Under the pieces are notes generated by a model. That model worked only from the letters and a program-made list of their open reading frames with translations, made no database searches and had not been told where the DNA came from. From Pseudomonadota bacterium (GTDB lineage: Bacteria > Pseudomonadota > Gammaproteobacteria > Burkholderiales > Burkholderiaceae_C): a stretch of DNA of 64,000 bases. Of this stretch, positions 17,057-25,729 are shown one piece after another. Both the position numbers and the translations under genes were made by a program. The stretch's first letter is position 1, and every line of letters begins with the position of its first letter. The DNA is taken from positions 105,164-169,163 of the forward strand of contig JAFEEF010000010.1 of NCBI GenBank assembly GCA_018241265.1, written 5' to 3'.

Positions 17057-18250
17057 ATGGAGTGGGTCAGAAAAGTCAGTTTGGTGCGCAGGATAGTGAT
17101 CGGCTTCTCGGTGCTGAGCGTCTCGATCGCCGCGACCGATACGGCGGCAGCCTGGTTCACCAGCCTGCAGGCACAGCGGCTGGCGCAATGGACTGACGCT
17201 GCGCGTGCTGCGCACGTCGCACTGCCCGAGGGCGTCGCCCAATGGCAATCGCAGGCCGCGACCGCGGTTTGGGGTTTCGGTGCCGCGGCGCTCGTCGGCG
17301 TGGTGCTGGCGCTACTTGCCGGCTGGCTGATCCGCTCGAGCATCAAGGACTCGGTGGAGTCGACCATCGCCTGCGTGGTCCGCATCGCCGGCGGCGACCT
17401 CGAGACCAAGATCGAATCGCCCGGGCGCGACGAGATTTCATGGCTGCGCGCCGAGCTCAACGGCATGCGCAAGAAGCTGCGCAAGGCGGTGCTCGAAGTG
17501 CATCAGACGGTCGGCAGCGTGAACACGGCGTCCGACGAGATCGCGAGCGGCAACCTCGACCTGTCGACCCGCACCGAAACGCAGGCCAGCGCGCTGCAGC
17601 AGACGTCCAGCTCGATCGAGCAGCTCGCCGGCAGCGTGCGCAGCAATGCCGACAGTACCGACGAGGCGCGCAACGAGGTCGCCCAGTCGAGCGCCGTCGC
17701 GGCGCGCGGCGCAGAAATGATGCAGGACGTGATCGCGCGCATGGTCGAGATCAACGCCTCGTCGCACAAGATCTCCGAGATCATCGGCGTGATCGACGGC
17801 ATCGCGTTCCAGACCAATATCCTGGCCCTCAACGCTGCGGTCGAAGCGGCGCGTGCGGGCGAACATGGCCGCGGCTTCGCCGTCGTCGCGTCGGAAGTGC
17901 GCAGCCTCGCGCAGCGCAGCTCCACCGCGGCGCGCGAGATCAAGGTGCTGATCGGCGATTCGAGCGACAAGGTCGATGCGGGCGCGCGTCTCGTCAACGA
18001 TGCCGGCCGCACGATGCAGGACATCCTCGACAGCGTGAAACGGGTGTCGACCCTGATCTCGAGCATCGCCGAAGCCGGCCGCACACAGAGCACCGACATC
18101 TCGCAAGTGCACGACGCGCTGTCCCAGCTCGACACGATGACGCAGCAGAACGCCGCGCTCGTCGAGGAACTGGCCGCATCGGCGCAGTCGCTGAGAGGTC
18201 AGTCGGGTCGTCTGTCGGAGTCGATGAGCTCGTTCCGCGTCGTCGCCTGA
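17057..18250 (+). CDS. Methyl-accepting chemotaxis protein with minimal periplasmic part
   Basis: A 397-residue chemoreceptor. Two transmembrane helices (about residues 12-34 and 69-93) enclose only about 35 periplasmic residues, so no recognisable ligand domain is present. A HAMP linker follows, then the MCP signalling domain with the conserved hairpin tip (EIIGVIDGIAFQTNILALNAAVEAARAGEHGRGFAVVASEVR). It lacks a C-terminal CheR/CheB-binding pentapeptide. The ATG at 17057 has AGGAGG upstream; the frame is open to 17015. It may sense through the membrane, through energy state or through a partner. Confidence 0.9.
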   Translation: MEWVRKVSLVRRIVIGFSVLSVSIAATDTAAAWFTSLQAQRLAQWTDAARAAHVALPEGVAQWQSQAATAVWGFGAAALVGVVLALLAGWLIRSSIKDSVESTIACVVRIAGGDLETKIESPGRDEISWLRAELNGMRKKLRKAVLEVHQTVGSVNTASDEIASGNLDLSTRTETQASALQQTSSSIEQLAGSVRSNADSTDEARNEVAQSSAVAARGAEMMQDVIARMVEINASSHKISEIIGVIDGIAFQTNILALNAAVEAARAGEHGRGFAVVASEVRSLAQRSSTAAREIKVLIGDSSDKVDAGARLVNDAGRTMQDILDSVKRVSTLISSIAEAGRTQSTDISQVHDALSQLDTMTQQNAALVEELAASAQSLRGQSGRLSESMSSFRVVA

Positions 18251-18307
18251 AGGGCTGCCGGATCGGGACCGCCGGTCCGCGGCGCTTCCGTGGCGCTTCC
18301 GTGTCGC

Positions 18308-18979
18308 TCAGCGCGGCGCCGCCGCGACGTTCGACCGATCGTGCGCCGCCTGCGTCTCGAGCGCCTCGATGCGTTCGTTCGCGCTCGGATGGGTCGCCGT
18401 GTCGTCGTCGCCGCCGATCTGCCGGAACACCGCCAGCATGTCGCCGGACGACACGCCGATGCGGCGCAGCGCGCGCTGCGCATAGGCGTCGGCCTCGAAC
18501 TCCTGACGGTGCGCGAGCGCCGATGCGTCGCTGCCGAGGCGTGAGGCGACCGCGTCGGTGTGCTGCGGCGTCACGTCGCCGGGCACCCACTGCCGGAACA
18601 GCAGACCCATCTGCGCCCAGTGACCAAGCCGGACGTGGCCGAGTTCGTGCGCCAGGATGAAGAGCCGCGCGCCTTCCGGCAGGTCGGCGAGCGCCTCGTT
18701 GGCGACCACGACGCGCCCGAGCAGCGTCTCGGCCCAGAGCGGTGCGCGCACGACGCGCAGCGTGACCGGCTGGTCGAACTCGAGGCTGCGCACGAGCCGG
18801 TCGAAATCGGCCTGCAGCGTCCGCGCCCGAGCGGAATCGACCGCGCTGACCTCGAGGCTGTCGAGGCGCATCTGCTGCGAGCGATCGAGCACCTGCACGA
18901 TGCCTTCGGGCCACGCCGATCCGGCGATGGCCATGCCGGCCGAGAGTACCAGCCAGCGGACCAGCATACGCCACCACAT
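18308..18979 (-). CDS. M48-family zinc metalloprotease
   Basis: A 223-residue membrane-anchored or secreted metalloprotease. A hydrophobic N-terminal segment (residues about 5-22) acts as signal or anchor. The zinc motif is HELGH at residues 111-115, with a downstream EFEADAYAQRAL supplying the third ligand Glu. The family includes HtpX- and BepA-like proteases of envelope quality control. It converges on the chemoreceptor and is downstream of, on the same strand as, the response-regulator gene, from which a small hairpin separates it. Confidence 0.85.
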   Translation of the reverse strand: MWWRMLVRWLVLSAGMAIAGSAWPEGIVQVLDRSQQMRLDSLEVSAVDSARARTLQADFDRLVRSLEFDQPVTLRVVRAPLWAETLLGRVVVANEALADLPEGARLFILAHELGHVRLGHWAQMGLLFRQWVPGDVTPQHTDAVASRLGSDASALAHRQEFEADAYAQRALRRIGVSSGDMLAVFRQIGGDDDTATHPSANERIEALETQAAHDRSNVAAAPR

Positions 18980-18994
18980 CGCGCACCTCTGGAG

Positions 18995-19010
18995 AAACCC
19001 TCGCGGGTTT
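18995..19010 (-). terminator. Small hairpin between response regulator and M48 genes
   Basis: AAACCC (18995-19000) pairs with GGGTTT (19005-19010) around a TCGC loop, in the 75-bp gap after the response-regulator stop and 16 bp before the M48 protease start. Its proximity to the M48 ribosome-binding site could also affect translation. The T-run is short in the minus direction, so termination would be weak. Confidence 0.35.
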
Positions 19011-19054
19011 TCCCGTGTTTTGCAAGTGGCGTGCCGGGTTCGTTCACAGCTTCT

Positions 19055-19684
19055 TCAGGCCTGGATCAGCCCCCAGTGCAGCGCCACCAAGGTCAGCTCG
19101 GACTGGTTGCTCGCCCCCAGCTTCTGCTTGACGTGATAGAGGTGCGTCCCGACGGTGCTCGGCGACAGCTTCAGGTTGTCGGCGATCTGCGCGACGCTGA
19201 GGCCGCGCGCAAGCTGCACGAAGACCGAGAACTCGCGCTCGGACAAGGTGTCGGCTGGGCTCTTCTCGCCCTTGACCTGCGCCATCGCCAGGGTCTGCGC
19301 GGTCTGCGCGTCGACATACGGCTGGTTGCCCGCGACCGCGGTGACCGCCGCGATCAGCGCATCCGGCGCGCTGCGCTTGGCGAGGTAGCCGAGCGCGCCG
19401 GCGCGCAGCACGCGCTGCGGATGCGCCGTGTCCTCGTGGGCCGACAGCGCGAGCACGCGCGCCTTCGGATCCTGCGCGACGATGCGGCGCACCGCTTCGA
19501 GGCCGCCCATGCCGGGCATCGACAGGTCCATCACGACGACATCGGGCTTGATGCGCGCATAGTCGGCGCAGGCTTGCTCGCCGGTGTCGCATTCGGCGAC
19601 GACCTCGACCTGCGCGTCGGCCAGCAGCATGCGAAAGCCCATGCGCACCAGCGCATGGTCGTCGACCAGCATCACGCGGATCAT
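19055..19684 (-). CDS. NarL/FixJ-family response regulator
   Basis: A 209-residue regulator with a receiver domain (residues about 1-120; acidic pair VDDH, phosphoacceptor Asp53 in VVVMDLSMPGMGG, Lys in LGYLAKRS) and a LuxR-type helix-turn-helix (residues about 145-205, LSEREFSVFVQLARGLSVAQIADNLKLSPSTVGTH). It overlaps the upstream kinase gene by ATGA. The pair is divergent from pqqA; in other proteobacteria LuxR-type regulators of the AgmR/ExaE kind control PQQ and alcohol oxidation, so the same role is a reasonable inference here. Confidence 0.92.
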   Translation of the reverse strand: MIRVMLVDDHALVRMGFRMLLADAQVEVVAECDTGEQACADYARIKPDVVVMDLSMPGMGGLEAVRRIVAQDPKARVLALSAHEDTAHPQRVLRAGALGYLAKRSAPDALIAAVTAVAGNQPYVDAQTAQTLAMAQVKGEKSPADTLSEREFSVFVQLARGLSVAQIADNLKLSPSTVGTHLYHVKQKLGASNQSELTLVALHWGLIQA

Positions 19685-21045
19685 GCGGCGGAGGCGGCGG
19701 GGCCGGCCGGGAGGTGGACGCGCAGGGTCACGCCGCGCGGTTCGGCCGCTGCGACGCGGAAGTCGCCGCCCAGTCCTTCGACGCGCTCGGCCAGCCAGCG
19801 CAGGCCATGGTGGCCATGGCCACGGCTGGCGTCCGGCGACATGCCGTCGCCGTCGTCGGTCAAGGTCAAGGTGACGCCGGCTGCGGCATCGCCCGACAAC
19901 GCCAGCTTCACGTGATGCGCATGGCCGTGGCGCAGCGCGTTCGTCATGCCTTCCTGCGCGCCGCGGTAGAGCGCCAGGGTCGCGTCGCTGTCGAGCCGGG
20001 CATCGTCGAGGTTCACGTCGAGGTCGATCTTCAGGTCGGGCTGGCTGCGCCGCGTGCGCTCGACCAGATCGGCGAGCGCCGCACCGAGCCCGAACTTGTC
20101 GAGCACCAGCGGCGTCAGGCGCGGAATGATGCCGTGCATCGCATCGTAGAGGCGTGACGATTCGTCGGCGATCACGCGTGCCGCCTGCTCGGCCTGCGGA
20201 TCGACGGCGGCGACGCGCTGCGCGATCGACAGCGCCATGCTGCGCACGGCAGTCACCGACTGCCCGAACTCGTCGTGCAGCTCGCGCGCGATGAGGCGCC
20301 GCTCCTGCTCGATCTGACGGTCGATCCAGCGCGTCAGCTCGCGGCTGTCGGAGAGCTGCTGCTCGGCCTGCGCGGCGCGGCGCTCGGTCTCGATGTTGGC
20401 CTGCAGCACGCCGACCATGCGGTTGAACGCCGCGCCTATGGTGCCGGCCTCCTTGCCCGGCAGGCGCGGCAGCACGACGTCGAAGCGGCCGGCCTCCAGG
20501 CTTTGCAGCGCCTGCACGATCGCGGCGAACGGCCGCACGGTGCTGCGCACGATCAGGAACACCATCGCATTGACGACGACCAGCAGGCCGGCCGCGCCGA
20601 GTGCCAGCACCACCACGTAGTCCCAGGCGTCGATCACGGCGCGCGATGCGTTCGACGTCATCACGAGCTTGCCGTCCGGGAACCGGATCGACTGCACCGA
20701 CGGCGGCGGCGCGATCAGCCGGTCGAACCAGTCCGGCGCGTCGCGGCCGGCCTTGTACGGCGACGGCGGCGAGCGGTACAGCTCCTTGCCCTGCGCGTCG
20801 AGCAAGGTGATGTCGTTCGAGCGGATGCGCCCGACGCCTTGCAGGAATGCCAGCATCGCCGGCGTGCCCTGCGCTGCGTAAAGCCACGCGGTGCGGTTCA
20901 GCATCTGCGAGGCGACGCGGTTGGCGGCGACGACCTCCTCGTTCACCGAGTCGCGCATGCTGCGCATCTGCAGCTCGAGGACCGCGCCGACGAACAGGAT
21001 CGTCAGCGCGCCGACGATCAGGTTGATCTTGAGTTGGAGGCTCAC
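19681..21045 (-). CDS. Membrane sensor histidine kinase (HisKA_3 type)
   Basis: A 454-residue kinase partnered with the NarL-type regulator downstream. A transmembrane helix at residues about 7-26, a periplasmic sensor region at about 27-140, a second helix at about 143-166, a HAMP linker, then the HisKA_3 box LIARELHDEFGQ with phospho-accepting His257, and a HATPase_c domain at about 350-447 (ALYRGAQEGMTNALRHG, DDGDGM, HGHHGLRWLAERV). The periplasmic domain is unrecognised and could sense a methanol-oxidation product or redox state. It is transcribed away from pqqA across a 240-bp shared upstream region. Confidence 0.9.
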   Translation of the reverse strand: MSLQLKINLIVGALTILFVGAVLELQMRSMRDSVNEEVVAANRVASQMLNRTAWLYAAQGTPAMLAFLQGVGRIRSNDITLLDAQGKELYRSPPSPYKAGRDAPDWFDRLIAPPPSVQSIRFPDGKLVMTSNASRAVIDAWDYVVVLALGAAGLLVVVNAMVFLIVRSTVRPFAAIVQALQSLEAGRFDVVLPRLPGKEAGTIGAAFNRMVGVLQANIETERRAAQAEQQLSDSRELTRWIDRQIEQERRLIARELHDEFGQSVTAVRSMALSIAQRVAAVDPQAEQAARVIADESSRLYDAMHGIIPRLTPLVLDKFGLGAALADLVERTRRSQPDLKIDLDVNLDDARLDSDATLALYRGAQEGMTNALRHGHAHHVKLALSGDAAAGVTLTLTDDGDGMSPDASRGHGHHGLRWLAERVEGLGGDFRVAAAEPRGVTLRVHLPAGPAASAA

Positions 21046-21285
21046 GACGAAGGATGGACTCGAGCGGCGACGGGCAAATTCTGGCCGACCTTCGTCGCGC
21101 GTTCCATGTGCCCTGAGCCGCCTAAGGTCGAGCCCGCGGGGCGATTCATGAAAATCATGAGGCGCGAATCAAGGCCGGCCGTCTGGTGCCGGCGCGCCGC
21201 CCGAGCCACCATGCAGTGCGGGATGAAACACGCCCCGCGGCGGCCAGCCGGCGCTGCGACACGTTTTTCAGGAAAGGAGACTCGT
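21046..21285. promoter_or_regulatory. Divergent control region between the sensor kinase and pqqA
   Basis: A 240-bp non-coding gap between oppositely oriented genes must hold promoters for both the two-component operon and pqqABCDE. The notable element is TCATGA-AAA-TCATGA at 21146-21160, a double palindrome in an AT-rich patch that looks like an operator. A strong GGAAAGGAGA ribosome-binding site precedes pqqA. Promoter boxes cannot be assigned confidently. Confidence 0.5.
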
Positions 21286-21360
21286 ATGCAATGGACCACT
21301 CCGACGGCTACTGATTTCCGCTTCGGCTTCGAAATCACGATGTACGTCGCCGCGCGCTGA
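21286..21360 (+). CDS. pqqA: PQQ precursor peptide PqqA
   Basis: A 24-residue peptide, MQWTTPTATDFRFGFEITMY followed by VAAR, with Glu16 and Tyr20 exactly where PqqA requires them. PqqE with PqqD crosslinks these two residues to form the PQQ backbone. The W-x-x-P-x-x-x-x-x-RFGFEITMY pattern is diagnostic. It has a very strong Shine-Dalgarno, fitting the high expression expected of a substrate peptide. A hairpin downstream likely lowers read-through into pqqB. Confidence 0.97.
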   Translation: MQWTTPTATDFRFGFEITMYVAAR

Positions 21361-21381
21361 TCGCGGCAGTGTCAGCAGCCG

Positions 21382-21404
21382 ACGCCCTGGTCTTGCCAGG
21401 GCGT
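21382..21404 (+). terminator. Attenuator hairpin between pqqA and pqqB
   Basis: A perfect 9-bp stem, ACGCCCTGG (21382-21390) and CCAGGGCGT (21396-21404), with a 5-base TCTTG loop, lies 21 bp after the pqqA stop and 41 bp before pqqB. It is followed by a T-containing but not uniform tract. It is well placed to make pqqA mRNA more abundant than the downstream enzyme genes, as reported in other PQQ producers. Confidence 0.7.
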
Positions 21405-21445
21405 TGGTCTTAGTGGAGCGGCACTTTTAGCCAATACTCGGGCCC

Positions 21446-22366
21446 ATGCGCATCACGATCCTCGGTTCGGCCGCCGGCGGCGGCTTCCCGCAGTGGAACT
21501 GCAACTGCCGCAATTGCGCCGGCGTGCGTGCCGGCACGGTCCGCGCCAAGCCGCGCACCCAGTCGTCGATCTTCATCCGGCCCGACGACGGCGACGACGG
21601 CGTGCTGTTCAACGCGTCGCCCGACATCCTCGAGCAGATTCGCGCCAACCCGGTGCTGCAGCCGGCGCGCGCGTTGCGCGACAGCGCGATCGCCGGCGTC
21701 GTGCTGATGGACGGCCAGATCGACCATGCGACCGGCCTCTTCATGCTGCGCGAGCGCACCGCGCCGCTGCCCTTGTGGTGCACCGATCCGGTCCATGAAG
21801 ACCTGACGCAAGGCAACCCGGTGCTGCGCGTGCTCGAGCACTACTGCGGCGTGCAGCGCCACCGGATCGCGCTCGACGGCAAGCCGTTCTTCGTGCCGGG
21901 CGCGGCGAGCCTCGAGTTTCGCGCGCTGCCGCTGTCGAGCAAGGCGGCGCCTTACTCGCCGCACCGCGAGCGGCCGGTGCCGGGCGACAACATCGGCATC
22001 CAGATCCACGACGTGCGCCGCGACACCACGGTGTTCTATGCGCCGGGCCTGGGTGACATCACGCCGCCGGTGTTCGACGCGATGTCGTCGGCCGACGCGG
22101 TGCTGGTCGACGGCACCTTCTGGACCGACGAAGAGATGCTCACGCTCGCGGTCGGCAAGAAGACCGCGCGCAGCATCGGCCACCTGCCGCAGGCCGGCGC
22201 CGACGGCATGATCGACTGGATGGAGCGCCTGCCGCCGCAGGTCCGGCGCTACCTGATCCACATCAACAACACCAACCCGATCCTCGACGAGGATTCGCCG
22301 GAGCGCGCCGTGCTGCTGCGTGCCGGCATCCGCCCGTGCGAGGACGGCATGCTGATCGAGATCTGA
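21446..22366 (+). CDS. pqqB: PQQ biosynthesis protein PqqB
   Basis: A 306-residue metallo-beta-lactamase-fold protein required for PQQ formation, likely an oxygenase acting on the crosslinked dipeptide. The N-terminus [21 protein letters not shown] is a PqqB signature; the metal region includes [19 protein letters not shown] and [15 protein letters not shown]; the C-terminus [13 protein letters not shown] is conserved. The length is typical. It is the second gene of pqqABCDE, with pqqC starting 5 bp after its stop. Confidence 0.96.
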   Translation: MRITILGSAAGGGFPQWNCNCRNCAGVRAGTVRAKPRTQSSIFIRPDDGDDGVLFNASPDILEQIRANPVLQPARALRDSAIAGVVLMDGQIDHATGLFMLRERTAPLPLWCTDPVHEDLTQGNPVLRVLEHYCGVQRHRIALDGKPFFVPGAASLEFRALPLSSKAAPYSPHRERPVPGDNIGIQIHDVRRDTTVFYAPGLGDITPPVFDAMSSADAVLVDGTFWTDEEMLTLAVGKKTARSIGHLPQAGADGMIDWMERLPPQVRRYLIHINNTNPILDEDSPERAVLLRAGIRPCEDGMLIEI

Positions 22367-22371
22367 CCATC

Positions 22372-23121
22372 ATGATGAAGGCCGAAAGACTGCAGGAGAT
22401 GCCGGCGTTGGTGGACGCGCCGGCGTGGGGCCGCGAGGCGTTCGAGGCCAGGCTGCGCGAGCGCGGCAAGGCCTACCACATCCACCATCCGTACAACGTC
22501 ATGCTCAACACCGGCAAGGCGACGCGCGCGCAGGTGCAGGGCTGGGTCGCCAACCGCTACTACTACCAGATCGCGATCCCGATCAAGGACGCGGCGGTGC
22601 TGTCGAACTGCCCCGACATCGAGGTCAGGCGCGGCTGGGTGCAGCGCATCCTCGACCACGACGGCTTCGAGATCAACGGCGTGCGCGATGCGGGCGGGAT
22701 CGAGGCCTGGCTGCGCCTCGCCGATGCCGTCGGGCTGACGCGCGAGGAAGTCATCGACCTGCGCCACGTCGCGCCGGGCGTGCGCTTCGCGGTCGATGCC
22801 TACGTCAACTTCGCGCGCCGCGCGCCGTGGCAGGAGGCGGTGTGCTCGTCGCTCACCGAGCTCTTCGCGCCCGAGATCCACAAGCAGCGGCTCGCCACCT
22901 GGCCCGAGCACTACGCGTGGATCCAGTCCGAAGGCCTGAGCTACTTCCGCAACCGCGTGAGCCAGGCGCGACGCGACGTCGAGCAGGGCCTGGCGATCAC
23001 GCTGAGCTACTTCGATACGCGGGCGCTGCAGGAGCGTGCGCTCGAGATCCTGCAGTTCAAGCTCGACATCCTGTGGACCTTGAGCGATGCCCTGGTCGCC
23101 AAGTACGGCGTGCAGGCATGA
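22372..23121 (+). CDS. pqqC: Pyrroloquinoline-quinone synthase PqqC
   Basis: A 249-residue haem-oxygenase-fold oxidase that performs the final ring closure and eight-electron oxidation to PQQ without a metal or cofactor. The conserved [31 protein letters not shown] and [18 protein letters not shown] segments are present. Two adjacent ATG codons (22372, 22375) could serve as start. The stop overlaps the pqqD start (ATGA), so the two are coupled. Confidence 0.96.
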   Translation: MMKAERLQEMPALVDAPAWGREAFEARLRERGKAYHIHHPYNVMLNTGKATRAQVQGWVANRYYYQIAIPIKDAAVLSNCPDIEVRRGWVQRILDHDGFEINGVRDAGGIEAWLRLADAVGLTREEVIDLRHVAPGVRFAVDAYVNFARRAPWQEAVCSSLTELFAPEIHKQRLATWPEHYAWIQSEGLSYFRNRVSQARRDVEQGLAITLSYFDTRALQERALEILQFKLDILWTLSDALVAKYGVQA

Positions 23122-23393
23122 GCGGCGAGATCACGACCGCCGACAAGCCGCGCGTCGGCGCGGGCTTCCGCCTGCAGTGGGAGCCGGCGCAGGATTGCCA
23201 CGTGCTGCTCTATCCCGAGGGCATGGTCAAGCTCAACGGCAGCGCCGGCGAGATCATGAAGCGCTGCGACGGCGAGAAGGACGTCGCGGCGATCGTGGCC
23301 GATCTCGAGCAGACCTTCGCCGCGAGCGGCCTCGAGAAGGACGTGCTCGGCTTCATCGGGGTCGCCGGCAAGCAGCGCTGGCTCACGTGGTAG
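23118..23393 (+). CDS. pqqD: PqqA-binding peptide chaperone PqqD
   Basis: A 91-residue RiPP recognition element that binds PqqA and presents it to PqqE. The conserved [36 protein letters not shown] is clear and the length is normal. Here PqqD is a free-standing protein rather than fused to PqqC or PqqE. It overlaps pqqC by 4 bases, and a GTG upstream of pqqE overlaps its 3' end. Confidence 0.96.
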   Translation: MSGEITTADKPRVGAGFRLQWEPAQDCHVLLYPEGMVKLNGSAGEIMKRCDGEKDVAAIVADLEQTFAASGLEKDVLGFIGVAGKQRWLTW

Positions 23394-23401
23394 CGGCAGC
23401 G

Positions 23402-24553
23402 ATGAACGATGCTGCCGATGCCGCAACCGCCCGCCCCGGGCCGCCGCTCTGGCTGCTGGCCGAGCTGACCTATCGCTGCCCGCTGCACTGCGTCTTTTGC
23501 TACAACCCGGTCGACTTCGCGCAGACCGCGGCGGGCGACGAACTGTCGACCGACGACTGGCTGCGCGTGCTGCGCGAAGGCCGTGCGATGGGTGCGGTGC
23601 AATGCGGCCTGTCGGGCGGCGAGCCGCTGGTGCGCGACGACCTCGAGGTCATCGTCGCCGAGGCGCGGCGGCTCGGCTACTACACGAACCTGCTGACGTC
23701 GGGCGTCGGCCTGACGCCCGAACGTGCGGCGGCGCTGAAGGCGGCCGGCCTCGACCACGTGCAGCTGTCGTTCCAGGACTCGACGCGCGAGATGAACGAC
23801 TTCCTCTCGCACACCAAGACCTTCGAGCTGAAGAACAAGGTCGCGAAGATCATCAAGGACCAGGGCTGGCCGATGGTCATGAACGTCGTGATCCACAGGC
23901 TCAACATCGACCACATCGATCGCATCATCGAGATGGCCGACGAGATGGGCGCCGAATACCTCGAGCTCGCCAACACCCAGTACTACTCGTGGGCCTTCCT
24001 GAACCGCGACCGGCTTCTGCCGACGCGCGAGCAACTGCGCCGCGCCGAGGAAGTCACCGACCGCTGGCGCGCGAAGCTCGGCGAGCGCATGCGGCTGTTC
24101 TTCGTCGCGCCCGACTACCACGAAGGCCAGCCGAAGAAATGCGTCAACGGCTGGGGCAGCATGTTCCTCACCGTGACGCCCGACGGCACCGCGCTGCCGT
24201 GCCACACGGCGAAGATGCTGCCGGGCCTGTCGTTCCCGAACGTGCGCGACCAGTCGCTGTCGGCCATCTGGTACGACTCCGAGGGCTTCAACCGCTACCG
24301 CGGCACCGGCTGGATGAAGGAGCCGTGCGCGAGCTGCGACCGGCGCGAGGTCGACCTCGGCGGCTGCCGCTGCCAGGCTTACCTGATCGCGAACGATCCG
24401 GCCGCCGCCGATCCGGTCTGCGTCAAGAGCCCGCACCATGGCGACGTGCTCGCCGCGGTCGAGCGCGCCGAGGCCGGCACGCCCGCGCCGGTGCGCGAGC
24501 AGCCGTTGGTGTTCCGCGATCCGAAGAACTCGCGCGCGCTGGCGGGCGGCTAG
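23402..24553 (+). CDS. pqqE: PqqA peptide cyclase PqqE (radical SAM)
   Basis: A 383-residue radical SAM enzyme that crosslinks Glu16 and Tyr20 of PqqA. The SAM cluster motif is CPLHCVFC (Cys26, Cys30, Cys33). The C-terminal SPASM region supplies auxiliary cluster cysteines (LPCHTAKM, CASCDRREVDLGGCRCQAY). I use the ATG at 23402; an in-frame GTG at 23387, overlapping pqqD, is possible. It is the last gene of the operon and converges on the secreted-protein gene 39 bp away. Confidence 0.96.
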   Translation: MNDAADAATARPGPPLWLLAELTYRCPLHCVFCYNPVDFAQTAAGDELSTDDWLRVLREGRAMGAVQCGLSGGEPLVRDDLEVIVAEARRLGYYTNLLTSGVGLTPERAAALKAAGLDHVQLSFQDSTREMNDFLSHTKTFELKNKVAKIIKDQGWPMVMNVVIHRLNIDHIDRIIEMADEMGAEYLELANTQYYSWAFLNRDRLLPTREQLRRAEEVTDRWRAKLGERMRLFFVAPDYHEGQPKKCVNGWGSMFLTVTPDGTALPCHTAKMLPGLSFPNVRDQSLSAIWYDSEGFNRYRGTGWMKEPCASCDRREVDLGGCRCQAYLIANDPAAADPVCVKSPHHGDVLAAVERAEAGTPAPVREQPLVFRDPKNSRALAGG

Positions 24554-24592
24554 CTGAGAAAGACGGGCTAGGGCAGCGTCGCCGGATCAGGC

Positions 24593-25555
24593 TCAGGACG
24601 CCGGATCGAACGTGATCGTGGTCGTCCGCGGGCCGGTGTCGACGCCGTAGCTGCATGCCGGCGCGGTGTTGTCGATCTGGGTCTGCCACGGCGGGCGCAC
24701 CGGCTGGCCGTTGAAGTCGACCACGCGCACGCCGGTGAAAGCGACGCTGCCGCTGGCCGGTAGCTGATCGCAGCTGCGGATGCCGTAGACCTCCATCACG
24801 CCGCCGAAGTACCAGTTGAAGACCTGGCCGTAGGCGCGCGTGCGCATCGTCGTCGTGCGGCCGTTCGTCGTGTCGGTGCTGACGATCTGCCAGGCCTTGC
24901 ACGGCGCCGTCTCCGTGCAACCGGTGCCGCGCATCTGGCCGTGGATCGCATCGCCGACGTTCACGTTGAACGGCGTGTCGGTGTAGACGGTGCCGCGGAT
25001 GCAGCAGTTCCAGTTCGCCATCGTCCACGCGGCGTTGTTGTAGCCGTTCCAGCCGAGCACCGGCTGCAGGATGCTCCTGGTGTTCGGCACCGCCTCGAGG
25101 CCGGGGAAGTAGTAGAGCACCTGGCCGGACGCGTTGGCGGGCGCTTCCGGCACCGTCCAGTCGGCGACCATGCCGGAGGCCGGCGGCGTGACGTCGGGGT
25201 CGGTCAGGCTGTAGGCGAGCCAGCCGTCGAAGGCTGCGGCGTCGGGCTGACGATTCCTCGCTGCGGCGCGGGTCTCGTAGGCCGCGTGCAGGCAGGCCGC
25301 GACGGCGCGACGGCTGCCGTCGCTGCGCTGCACGCTGCCGTCCTCGAGCACCGTCTCGCCGGCCGCGAGGCGCACGACGCAGGATGGGTGGAAGTAGCCG
25401 TTCGGCGTCACGACGTAGTCGAGCGGAACGCCGGCCGGGCGGGCGCCTTCGGGCAGGTTCGCGACGGTGGCCAGCGCGGGTTGCGCGGCCTGCGCGGGGG
25501 CGATGGCGGCCAGCGCGATCAGCGCGGCACCGAGACCTCGGTGGAGGAAGTTCAT
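24593..25555 (-). CDS. Secreted protein of unknown function
   Basis: A 320-residue protein with a Sec signal peptide (residues about 1-23, ending APAQAA). The mature part has paired cysteines (NWNCCIRG, GTGCTETAPCKAW, RSCDQLP, PACSYG) suggesting disulphides, and aromatic Gly-rich segments such as ADWTVPEAP, YYFPGLEAV and LQPVLGWNGYNN. I do not recognise the family with confidence; the pattern suggests an extracellular beta-sandwich protein. The preceding sequence (rev-comp of 25556-25565) has AAAGGACCCC near the start. It stands alone between pqqE and the MFS gene. Confidence 0.6.
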   Translation of the reverse strand: MNFLHRGLGAALIALAAIAPAQAAQPALATVANLPEGARPAGVPLDYVVTPNGYFHPSCVVRLAAGETVLEDGSVQRSDGSRRAVAACLHAAYETRAAARNRQPDAAAFDGWLAYSLTDPDVTPPASGMVADWTVPEAPANASGQVLYYFPGLEAVPNTRSILQPVLGWNGYNNAAWTMANWNCCIRGTVYTDTPFNVNVGDAIHGQMRGTGCTETAPCKAWQIVSTDTTNGRTTTMRTRAYGQVFNWYFGGVMEVYGIRSCDQLPASGSVAFTGVRVVDFNGQPVRPPWQTQIDNTAPACSYGVDTGPRTTTITFDPAS

Positions 25556-25729
25556 GGGGTCCTTTCGTTCGTGGAGTCGTTGCTTCAGGACGGGCTTCGT
25601 GCCCACGATGATGGGCGGCGGCAGTTTGCCAGAGGCAGCGCGGCGCGCCTCATGGGCACCCTCGATGCCGGGGCAAGGCGCGATTCGGGCCGTGTCGCAC
25701 GGTGTCGAACGCTGCACTAGGATCGAGCC

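Noticed and set aside
18282..18304. Short tandem repeat (GGCGCTTCCGT twice) between the chemoreceptor and M48 genes
   Set aside because: It is too short and isolated to interpret; it may be simple slippage.
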